Both the position numbers and the translations under genes were made by a program. The notes beneath the pieces were generated by a model. It had not been told where the DNA came from and made no database searches. It worked only from the letters and a program-made list of their open reading frames with translations. Source: Bisporella sp. PMI_857 (lineage: Eukaryota; Ascomycota; Leotiomycetes; Helotiales; Helotiaceae). Taken from it: a stretch of DNA of 64,000 bases. Where the stretch lies: positions 682,001-746,000 of the forward strand of contig JAJSPD010000011.1 in the NCBI GenBank assembly GCA_021307315.1, in the 5' to 3' direction. The number at the start of each line of letters is the position of its first letter. The first letter of the stretch is position 1. Below, in pieces: positions 56,215 through 64,000 of the stretch.

Positions 56215-56327
56215 TGTTCCTCATGTTTTTGTATCCTTCGTCGTAGACCTATAAGGTAGCCGTATTCGGTCATTGTACGCACTTCCATATGCCTCTATTC
56301 TAGCCTGTGACTCCTTGCGTCGTTACA
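56215..56327 (+). repeat. LTR fragment, family B
   Basis: GTTCCTCATGTTTTTGTATCC through CCTTGCGTCGTTACA matches the 3' half of the family B LTR. The 5' half is absent or too diverged to see. Confidence 0.75.
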
Positions 56328-56557
56328 AAAATTGCGCAAAATTGCTACATACAATTTTCGCTAAGTTTGCGTCGGCAAAAAAAAATAAAAGCGGTGTCTT
56401 GGTTTTTGGTGTGTTAGGGCCATAGTAGTAGCCGTTTCAGTTGTACCCGAACTCATAAACTCAATTCAACTCTTCACTAACATTTGTTAGCTCAAGCCAC
56501 AACGCCCTTAATCTTTTAATTATTTCTTGATCTTGTCTCAAATACATTCTTCACTTT

Positions 56558-57349
56558 ATGTCAGACATCGAGACAGTCAAATACCACCAATACTGCCCAC
56601 CGGGAGTGCAGCGAGTAATCGCATCAGGCACCAGCTCCTGGATTGGCCTAGTCGACGAATCCACGGTCCTCAAGTATGCTCTTCAACCTGAAGGTAATAC
56701 AAGTAGCCTCGAGATCGAATGCAAGATTCTTACAATAGTTGGCGAACACCCTCACGTCATCAGGTTAAAAAGCTTTTCAAACCTTGGACTATACCTTGAG
56801 CGGGCTGTGAATGGAACGCTCTACAGATATCTGGCTGAATCAGATCACTCCACCATCTCTATCCAGCAGCGGTTACTCTGGTGCAAAGAACTGACTCTAG
56901 CAGTAGTTCACGTCCACTCCAGGCGAGTCATCCACTGCGATATACGGCCTTCCAACATCTTGCTCGATGAAAACCTCCATTTCAAGCTTGCCGACTTTCA
57001 AAGCAACTGTCTTTCAGAAGATGGGCAAATAATCTTAGAAGGCGGGAGTGCTGAGCCGTGCAGATTTTTATGCCCTCGAAACGATCCATTTGAAGCCAGT
57101 GTCAAGACGGACATTTTTGCGCTTGGATGCACGATATACTTTATCATGACAAGCCACTGTGTCTTTCCTGATATCGTTGATGGAGAGGAGGGATGGACTG
57201 ATAAGGTGCGGGATCGTTTCGAGCAGAGTCAGTTTCCGGAGGACTTTCATGCCTGTAGTGATATTGTCTCGAAGTGCTGGAAACAACAATACGACTTAGC
57301 CACTATAGTACTTCAAGATGTGGAGGCCGTAGGAAATGGGTTAAATTAG
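56558..57349 (+). CDS. Protein kinase-like protein, altered catalytic motifs
   Basis: A single-exon 263-codon protein kinase fold. The lysine that normally anchors ATP is in TVLKYAL (residue 39) and the helix-C region follows (SLEIECKILTIVGEHPHVI). The catalytic loop reads VIHCDIRPSNILLDEN instead of HRD...KPSN. The magnesium-binding motif is ADFQSN, so DFG has become DFQ. The C-lobe follows (KTDIFALGCTIYFI). Fungal genomes hold many small, single-exon kinases of this shape. The catalytic Asp and Asn are present, but the loss of the DFG glycine makes activity uncertain. It is intact. Confidence 0.75.
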   Translation: MSDIETVKYHQYCPPGVQRVIASGTSSWIGLVDESTVLKYALQPEGNTSSLEIECKILTIVGEHPHVIRLKSFSNLGLYLERAVNGTLYRYLAESDHSTISIQQRLLWCKELTLAVVHVHSRRVIHCDIRPSNILLDENLHFKLADFQSNCLSEDGQIILEGGSAEPCRFLCPRNDPFEASVKTDIFALGCTIYFIMTSHCVFPDIVDGEEGWTDKVRDRFEQSQFPEDFHACSDIVSKCWKQQYDLATIVLQDVEAVGNGLN

Positions 57350-58124
57350 ATTAGCAGGATCAATGGAAGGGCTTAATGTATACACAGCTACAAATTACAA
57401 TATGTACATAGATGCTCTAAAGACGGGGTCAAGTTTTATTTGCACAGTTCCTCCGCCCTTACTCCTTCACAGACGCTGTCCAGACTACAGCCGGTAATCC
57501 AAACAACTTGTCAACTTCGCTTTGAAACTCTTTTGTATCTTCCCTAAATCAAATAGCACTTAGCATCATGGCTAAACCAAGGCACCTTTAGCGATTCGTC
57601 AACCCGGGCACCTACCTGTGTTAGATCAGCCGCTTTGCGGAATTTGTATTCATACCTTAACACATAGGACAGACATGGCTAGGTGTCTTGACCATGGTGG
57701 ATCCAAGCCAAACATCTTTATAACCTGTATGCTCACTTTCGCTACACGTAAAATGTCGAATCAGGAACTATAGTTTGCCACTTACTCTCCTTACGCGGTT
57801 CCTAAGGGCTGAGTCGTCATCATTCGTAATCACTTACGCACTCCTCTTGCATATAAGAAGAGCTTTCTTCCTGGTAGAAAACTTCAGGGATCAATCAATC
57901 GTTCATTGCATACTTTGTGAACTTCCTGAATCGATAGTGTCGCGCCTGGATGGCTGGATGGGTCTTCTTTATCCTCGTTTCTTCTGTAATCGTCGCTCAT
58001 TTTTTTTCTACCTACCCAAGGAAAAACACTCTTTCAACATTGTTCACCTTGACTTGAGAATGTAGACACTGGTAAAAGAATGGTTCGCTAAAGTAGGCAT
58101 TGCCATTTTCCGAATCCCCTTTTT
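57350..58124. other. Intergenic with possible gene remnant
   Basis: On the minus strand, 57545-57459 reads EDTKEFQSEVDKLFGLPAVV and ends in TAA. It is preceded by an acceptor (GATTTAG) and, across a possible intron, by YVLRYEYKFRKAADLTQ (about 57655-57605). The phases do not match, so this is at best a decayed multi-exon gene. The 97-codon plus frame at 57775 is unsupported. Confidence 0.3.
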
Positions 58125-58352
58125 CTATGGTGCCTGCTGCATCGCCAGCCATGCCTCGTGCCTCCTCTTCTGTTTCTCCCATTCTTTGACCAGCTTCTTG
58201 CGCCTATTCTTGGGCACCACATTTCCCGCTGCGCCCACGGTAGGGATGCCGCTTTCGTCCCATTCCAAGTACTCGTCCAAGGTCCTGAACATCAGCAGGG
58301 GGTCGACCTTGGCGTGCTCGCGCAGCTCCTCTTCCTTCTCGGCCTCCCTGTC
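58125..58352 (-). pseudogene. GC-rich coding fragment of unknown gene
   Basis: An open frame runs from 58352 to the TAG at 58125. It encodes a charged C-terminus (AKVDPLLMFRTLDEYLEWDE, then KNRRKKLVKEWEKQKRRHE). It has no start and is cut off upstream by a TGA next to the palindrome CACCTGCCT-ACC-AGGCAGGTG at about 58360-58380. Its third positions are GC-rich, unlike the AT-rich neighbours. It looks like the tail of a gene whose rest has been lost. Confidence 0.5.
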
Positions 58353-58556
58353 GCGGAGTCACCTGCCTGGTAGGCAGGTGAGGTACTAGGGATACTGCCT
58401 AGTAGGCAGTCGATAGCGTTAGGCAGATAGAGGAGCTACTCCAACTATAAAGTAGTTGTATATTTCCTTATAGATAGTTTCTGGTTTATCACACCTGTAT
58501 CCTTAGTTCAGAGCTCCAACTTATCCTCCCAGAGAATGTCTATAATGAGACTGGAG

Positions 58557-59501
58557 TCATACATCGCCATCATCAGCTCCATCCCCCCAAATCTGACAGG
58601 CATATCCACAACGACAACCCTCTGAAGGCTTTATTGGTATTATATCGTTACTTCCCTCTTTCTTTCCTATAACAACCCGCTTCCCATCAGGATCCAACCT
58701 CTTAATGAGATTAATAAGGCAGTGCTGCAATTCGCGCAGGCGGAAGTCGCGCCCCTCCTGATTGGTGGGGGTGTCCTGGCTAATCTCCTTGAACTTATCC
58801 AGGAGTGGGTTGAACCATTTAGAATAGTTTCGGTAGATGATCGGCTGGCCTAAATATTCGGAACGTCCCGGCTCTTCATGATCAGTATCGGGTTCCTGTT
58901 GAAAAGGAATATTGTAGATCTGCAATAAACTGAGGAAAGTCCCGTAGCCCATCAGATCAACTCCTTGAGTTTTGTCCTTATTCTCACATCCATTCGAATT
59001 CAGCTTCGGCGCAACTGCCTCAATCATAGCCTGAATATCATCCCTTCTCAACAATACATATTGTTCGTCCCCCCGCTCCGGTTTTTCTTCAAATAGAGTC
59101 CGCTCTATACGACATAGAGGCCCGACCAAATCGGCGTTGCTCTTGCCCAGATTGAGCAGCTGAACTCCGTTCTTCAACGCGTCTACGCGGGCGAAGAATA
59201 TAGCGAAAAGATAGCATAGGTACGCAGTTGGATAGTGGTAGCGCTTGCGGTTATGTTTATCATAAGTCCTTTTTTTGCCACCGTAATCGAGGAAATCGAG
59301 GAAATCGTATAGTTCGTGGGCCAAATGGATGGCCGCGATGACAACAGGTTCTTTGTGAGTATTTAAGTCGGCATTGCTTTTAGCAGTTGCAGCCCATTCG
59401 GTATATAGCTGGTTTAGCCAGGTAGGGATAAAGGCAGTGAAAATAGAAATAAAAGCAGACAAGATGGCGATTACAAGCGTGACAATCGTCGCTGTCTCCA
59501 T
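58557..59501 (-). CDS. Membrane-anchored protein of unknown function
   Basis: One 314-codon exon. An N-terminal hydrophobic helix (IVTLVIAILSAFISIFTAFI) is followed by a soluble helical domain with conserved-looking segments (AYLCYLFAIFFARVDALKNG; PIIYRNYSKWFNPLLDKFKE). I recognise the general type (fungal hypothetical proteins with an N-terminal anchor) but no named domain. It ends with a Cys-rich tail (CRCGYACQIW) and an acidic stretch. Only 29 bp separate its start from a family H LTR at 59531, which could affect its promoter. Confidence 0.65.
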   Translation of the reverse strand: METATIVTLVIAILSAFISIFTAFIPTWLNQLYTEWAATAKSNADLNTHKEPVVIAAIHLAHELYDFLDFLDYGGKKRTYDKHNRKRYHYPTAYLCYLFAIFFARVDALKNGVQLLNLGKSNADLVGPLCRIERTLFEEKPERGDEQYVLLRRDDIQAMIEAVAPKLNSNGCENKDKTQGVDLMGYGTFLSLLQIYNIPFQQEPDTDHEEPGRSEYLGQPIIYRNYSKWFNPLLDKFKEISQDTPTNQEGRDFRLRELQHCLINLIKRLDPDGKRVVIGKKEGSNDIIPIKPSEGCRCGYACQIWGDGADDGDV

Positions 59502-59530
59502 CTGGATAACGATTTTAGCGATCTTCTATT

Positions 59531-59703
59531 TGTCACGATACGCGCTGTGGATCTACAGATACAGAGGGCAACGGTGGTATCATACGAGAATCTATAGCTA
59601 AGGAAGGAAGAGGAGCTGGGGAGAGTAGGCAATATATACACGAGGGAGCCCTAGCGGCTCGGCTACGGCAGGTCCCGTGCTCGACCAGGTTCGGGACGTG
59701 ACA
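59531..59703 (-). repeat. LTR, family H, inverted
   Basis: TGTCACGATACGCGCTGTGG to GGGACGTGACA matches the reverse complement of 22755-22927. Flanks (CTATT and CAATG) do not match, so no TSD is visible. Confidence 0.85.
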
Positions 59704-59959
59704 CAATGGAGATAAGCAGAAGCCAATGGCGCCCTTATGACTAAATCATCACGCCAACACATATTTGCATGCATTCAGAAAGTCACACGCGCAAAGTACT
59801 TTAATGTATTTTAAACTCACTCATCGTCTTTCATAGGTTCACAGTTTGTATAATTCATTCTTCTCAAAAGCTAATGCGTCTATCCTCATTTTTGGCCAAC
59901 CGCCCCCAATCGGCGCTACTAAAACAAAGAGCTTGACACAAAACTATAACTAATGAATC

Positions 59960-60690
59960 ACCTTCTGCCATTTATTAGTGAGTAACTTTCGCGCCCACTG
60001 AGGACGAGCATTCTGTAACAGCCAGAGTCGGTTAGGCATGGTTTACAGCAAGCCAGAGGCGGTTGAGGACGGTTTACAGCAAACACAGGTTGGTTTAGGT
60101 TGGTACGGGCTGTAAGCGAACCACTAAGACAGCCGACAGCCAGCCGAAGGCTTACAGCCACTCAGAGGCGTGCAGCCACTATATGGGAACCGACCTCTAG
60201 AGCTCGGTGGCTCGGTAGGTCAAGAATACAGCACTGTTGAGCATCGTTAGGGGATATAAGGAAAAGCTAGAGCTCTCTGGAGAAGGGCAAGCTTGGGTTT
60301 TCCTATTAGACTTACAAGCATACTTTTGATATCAATACATCACTTTTGCAACCACAATGCTAGTCACGTGTTCTTACCTGTTGTATTGCAATCCCTCCTG
60401 CTGCCCTCTATTTGTTACACATTCAGTCCCCCACCCTTCCTCATATCGGATATATTCTGCGTTGTTGTGGCGGATTGTCCTGAGGAGCGAGACTATGCCC
60501 TCAGAGTGGCCATGAGTAAAGTCAAAGCGGTTCTGAGCATGGATCAGTGAGCTGGCTTTCACAGTGGATAAGCCATATATTAGTTGCTAGAAGTGTCAAA
60601 GGTTAATAAGATCTGCCTTTTCAGTGGTGGCCCATCCGCAGATGGAGGGACAGTAGATATCGAGGCTGAGAATCCCTTCTCATTATTCAT
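59960..60690 (-). pseudogene. Coding remnant split by a solo LTR
   Basis: Right of the LTR, the minus strand from about 60585 reads NRFDFTHGHSEGIVSLLRTI and on to EEGWGTEC at 60420. On the other side of the LTR the same frame continues for about ten codons (SSSVGAKVTH) to a stop near 59980. Removing the LTR and one TSD copy rejoins it. An acceptor (CTTCTAG) stands just upstream of the right part. The family is unknown. Confidence 0.35.
60014..60419 (+). repeat. Solo LTR, family G, with 5-bp TSD
   Basis: A 406-bp TGTAACAGCCAGAG...TTTGTTACA copy with CATTC on both sides (60009-60013 and 60420-60424). It is the longest uninterrupted copy of the family here. Confidence 0.93.
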
Positions 60691-61653
60691 TGCTCGGTTG
60701 GTGATGAACTTTGTCGTTAAATTGCATTATTGACGTGGGAACCCAGTCAGATTTGTCGCAGTTTCCTGTGCCAACCTACGAAGCGTTATCACATAGGTCG
60801 AGCAATAGCACAAGCTTGGCAAATTAATTACATAAGTGAAATTAAGTTAACTTAAGTGCTTCAATACGAAAATACTAAATTAAGGAGAAGAGGTGGGGCT
60901 CTGGAAAAAACTCTCAACTAAGTCTGGCTCCCAGGCCAGGCGCTACCAGTCCCAACTAAGGGACACACGCGAGATGGGTCATGTGATAACCGTGACAGGC
61001 AAGTACTTCCCGCCTCAGAATCGGGGTGAATCTGCCTTAGGCTGGCAGGCTCGCCTGGTGAGGTGGATATACAGATCGCAAACTTTCTTCTTCGTGCCAC
61101 GAGCAACTGAACGACTAGAATGGCATCAAGATGCCTCAACAAGTTCTCAGGCGGGGTAGGAAGATTTCGGGTCAGCAGGTGTCTCGCCCGAGAATTGCGA
61201 CAAGTGTGCCTCGGGCGGTTGGGCAGTTCAGCCTCGTGAGGTGAGCTGTAACGCTTACGCCGAGTGTCTCCCGCCCAAGAATCAAAGGTAGAGTTTGCCT
61301 TGTAGTTTTGCCTCGGGCGCGAATACAAGGGAAGGGGCAGGATATTTCGCTTTTGAGCTGCGGCTCCGCTGACTGTCAACGCGGCACAGCACTCTCACTG
61401 GCATTTGGTTTAATTTTAATTGGCGAGTTCTAATATTTTGCCCTGCAGCTTACGTACTAACTTTGGGAATCTGCCTTGGATTGTGCCAAGACAAGGAGCT
61501 TGGACCTGCCACTGTAGTGCTTCTTCATCTCTATATATCTTACCGATTCCACCTTTCTTTCCCTTCAACAACGAAGTGCTGTCAAAAATTTGACCTGAAA
61601 AGTAAATGGGGTCCGCTGCGTGATGTAAGTTACCACCCGTCACTACAGGCACA
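60691..61653. other. Intergenic, no firm gene
   Basis: TGCTTCAATACGAAAATACT near 60858 recurs from 33293. A GC-rich part (60930-61340) contains repeated CCTCGGGCG / CGCCCGAG motifs and may be an old repeat; the long minus-strand frame over it has no protein character. Confidence 0.35.
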
Positions 61654-63247
61654 ATGGAGAACTATACTGACTTCAATGATAGTCAGCAATCTTATCTCAA
61701 GCTGATTAATCTCGGTCAGAACACCAACTACCCCCACATTGACTTTCCGAGTCTGCCAAATCCTGACACCCTCCAAGACTTGAATTCTTTGCCCACTGAA
61801 ACTCACCAAACAATTTTTAATTCAACGTGTGAGATAGCTTCAGATTCAAAAACTGCTGGCGAGTCCTCGATGCTAATATACGATAGTTTCAGGAGGTGTC
61901 CCTTTTTCTGGGCAACCTATTGATCAACAAAATGTTACATACAGTACGTGAAAACATCTAGAGACATCTTATAATCTACCCTCCACTCCTCAAACCTTTC
62001 CAACGATCTTCTTTTTTGTCTTCCTTTTTCCTCCGCGAGACCTTCCGTCTTGCTACATCTTCTCATGGCTGTGGAGCAGTCAAAAGGGCTATGGAACAAA
62101 GAAGTCTTTATCTCACACTGCTAACTTCTCCACAGATTCACACTTAAACCAGTATTCTTCGAATAACAACCGGAGTGTCCAAAGTTGTGAGTGCTTCCAA
62201 GCACCCTACATTTCAGCATATCAGCTCACATATCCACAGATATGAACCATGTGCTTGTTGATAACGATGATCTGTTCAGCTGTCTAGGCAATAGCCAGGA
62301 CCATTCTGTAAAGTATGTCACATGCAGCTCACATTTGCCAAACTCCCGACTTTCTAAATCAAATCTGTGCATCACGTTTTTGGGTGTTAGGTAACTGTCG
62401 GAATACCTACCACGTAGCAAAAGGCGTAGTAGCTGTGACTACGCTCTTGCTGGTGTGGTTTTGATATTCGTTGATTCTTCTAAGCTACGGCCTATTGCCA
62501 GGTGTTATATAGATGGTAGAGGACCCACAATCCTCTTGATATGGAACGCGTGAAGCTATGTACATGCATTCCAACAGTAACTGACCGGTACTTTTTAGAG
62601 AGCAATCTTCTTTCAGCACATATCCCGGCTACAATATGGCCACTGAAACCCCTGCGATTGCTACCTCTATCGAGTCGGGAAACGCAACTAGACCCGAACT
62701 GCAATGTTCAGTCCCGGAGTGCTTACAAGACCGCAAGTTCCCTTCCGAATCTGCTTTACGGTCTGTACACTCTCTTTATATGACTAACCTGATACTAGTA
62801 CTGACGCACTTCAGAAAGCAGGAAGCTAAACACAGCAAGCCTTACATCTGCCAAGTCCCAGATTGCAAACACACCCGCTTTGGCGACAAAAGCGGTCTGG
62901 ATCGACACAACCGCGAGGTCCACGGATCACAGACTTACTGTTGCCCTATTACTTCATGCAAACGCCACATCCGAGGATTCCCAAGAAAGTATAACCTCTT
63001 TGAGCATCAGAAGCGATGCCACTCTTCCCAGTCTCCATCGATTCTCAGACAACAAAATCATACGAATTATAGTATGAACGGACAACAAGAATCCTATAAG
63101 GGCGGGTCTTCCTCGGAGATGGTCACTGAAGGTGGCGGGAGGTTGAAAGAAAAGTTGGAGAATCTTTACAAGATGCGGGCGGAAATCGAGGTGGATATTG
63201 AGGCTCTGAAAAGGAGTTTGGATCTTTTAGGAGAAGATTCCTCCTGA
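61654..63247 (+). CDS. C2H2 zinc-finger protein, multi-exon
   Basis: A probable DNA-binding protein. ATG 61654 opens MENYTDFNDSQQSYLKLINL. Later exons are supported by splice sites: 62136-62186, 62240-62312 (DNDDLFSCLGNSQDHS) and 62617-62761. A 52-nt intron (62762-62813, branch CTAAC, acceptor TTCAG) leads to the last exon, 62814-63247. Fingers: CSVPECLQDRKF...KH (first His replaced), CQVPDCKHTRF...HNREVH, and CPITSCKRHIRGF...HQKRCH. A coiled-coil-like tail (LKEKLENLYKMRAEIEVDIE) ends the protein. The junction between exon 1 and exon 2 (about 61828-61896) is unclear; a CAGGAG acceptor gives two choices, one of which creates a stop. The intron 62313-62616 holds a solo LTR. Confidence 0.72.
62396..62576 (+). 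repeat. Solo LTR, family F, inside a zinc-finger intron
   Basis: A 181-bp TGTCGGAATACC...CATTCCAACA copy with GTAAC on both sides (62391-62395 and 62577-62581). It lies between donor GTATGT (62313) and acceptor TTTCAG (62616), and 60 bp upstream of an in-frame ATG at 62636. Confidence 0.93.
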
Positions 63248-63802
63248 TGATCTTGAAGGTAGATTTATATTTTCTAAATAGGAGTCTAACGATTTCCTTG
63301 TAATTAGCGTTTAGTGGTATAGAAAAATCTAAGGGTGTATTTATGTCTCTTAAGTTTCAACTTCACTGGGTATAATTTTTGTATCGAGTCCTTGATTTTC
63401 AGTCAGCAGGTGGCTTACAAAAATGCAAATATTTCCTTTTGGATCCGTCAGCGAACACTTGATATTTTGTTAACTTTACGGTGATATAGCATCGAAACAG
63501 CAACAAATGGCATGTGCCGTTAGTGTTTGAGTTCTTAGGCAGTATCCACCGACATCGGCTGTCTTTCGGCAGAATTCTATCTGACATCTAGAACAGGGAG
63601 ATTAGCGTGTGCAAAGATCCGGAATCAGGCTAGCCATAAAAAGTTAGTGCCGCAGAAAATGTAGGTCAAATACAATCATTAAGAATTGGGAACTGAAGTC
63701 GGTTTCGAACTTTACTGCAATGTGTTACAGTATGTATTTGATCGTCGCATAGTATATTTGCAATACGAGAGTACATATCATGATCGCCGCGATCCCCAAA
63801 AA
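63248..63802. other. Intergenic, no gene seen
   Basis: 3' region of the zinc-finger gene, converging with a minus-strand gene that starts beyond the window. Nothing else is recognised. Confidence 0.45.
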
Positions 63803-64000
63803 CTAAGAGGGAAGCCATAAGCCTATCTTTACAGCCTCTGCTTCAATAGCTGCCTTCTTCTTCTCATGCTCAGATATTAATTTGTCCTTTACCTCATTAT
63901 ATAATAACGTTTCCTTCGCAGCAAGCCCTTTGATTGTTCTATCGCAATCAACATCATGCCAAGTTTCCCAAAACCCGATCAGATCACAAGTTATGCCGTT
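63803..64000 (-). CDS. C-terminal end of a gene cut by the window edge
   Basis: An open frame enters from the right edge and ends at TAG 63803. Its 65 residues are protein-like: CDLIGFWETWHDVDCDRTIK followed by a charged helix (EVKDKLISEHEKKKAAIEAE). There is no stop or repeat in it. The 5' part lies outside the window, so neither start nor family can be given. Confidence 0.5.
   Translation of the reverse strand, partial: NGITCDLIGFWETWHDVDCDRTIKGLAAKETLLYNEVKDKLISEHEKKKAAIEAEAVKIGLWLPS

Noticed and set aside
55791..56246. A 151-codon plus-strand frame
   Set aside because: It starts with a non-ATG codon, runs into a family B LTR fragment and has no recognisable domain.
60918..61379. A 153-codon minus-strand frame
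   Set aside because: The composition follows a GC-rich repeated sequence; no protein-like pattern or start context.
1..64000. tRNA, rRNA or other structural RNA genes
   Set aside because: I looked for tRNA box A/B patterns by eye and saw none I could support; a covariance search would be needed to rule them out.

Overview
This looks like a transposon-rich accessory region of a filamentous ascomycete (Pezizomycotina). The evidence is: short introns (about 50-75 nt) with GTAWGT-type donors, CTAAC-type branch points and YAG acceptors; genes typical of that group (HET-domain NLRs, a subgroup-C chitinase paired with a LysM protein, an F-box protein, an amidase); and degraded transposons in which Trp codons have become TAG/TGA, as expected from repeat-induced point mutation (RIP). 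I cannot name the species; a leotiomycete is a guess only.

Layout. 0.2-4.6 kb: a HET/NB-ARC/TPR pseudogene lying between two collinear, diverged inverted arms of about 440 bp. 4.9-8.0 kb: a solo LTR, a small gene remnant and a Tc1/mariner element split by a solo LTR with a perfect target-site duplication (TSD). 9.0-20.0 kb: a divergent gene pair, a very long GH18 chitinase with many exons (minus strand) and a secreted protein with about six LysM-like modules (plus strand), sharing a 1.35-kb intergenic region. 20.4-21.9 kb: F-box gene. 22.2-24.5 kb: a pogo-like DNA transposon with two nested insertions. 25.4-28.2 kb: a decayed amidase gene with a solo LTR inside one of its introns. 28.4-36 kb: LTR remnants around a 667-codon ORF with a possible trypsin-like fold, then a DUF7924-like pseudogene. 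36.9-41.3 kb: an apparently intact HET-NACHT-WD40 gene (HNWD, HET-E/HET-D type) with twelve near-identical 42-residue WD repeats. 41.9-47.6 kb: a HET C-terminal remnant split by nested LTRs, a LINE fragment, and a second HET gene with two frameshifts. 49-52.8 kb: a small gene split by a solo LTR, a secreted glycosyltransferase-like protein and a low-complexity protein. 54.6-59.5 kb: METTL7-like methyltransferase, kinase-like protein, gene fragments, membrane-anchored unknown. 61.7-64 kb: a C2H2 zinc-finger gene with a solo LTR in an intron, and the end of a gene cut by the window edge.

Common thread. At least nine short LTR families occur, almost only as solo LTRs or fragments; eleven copies have clean or near-clean 5-bp TSDs. 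They sit inside other transposons, inside introns (amidase, zinc finger) and inside coding exons (HET remnant, 49-kb gene). The allorecognition and NLR genes are the other theme: four HET loci in one window, two of which share 5' flanking sequence but carry different repeat sensors (TPR against WD40).
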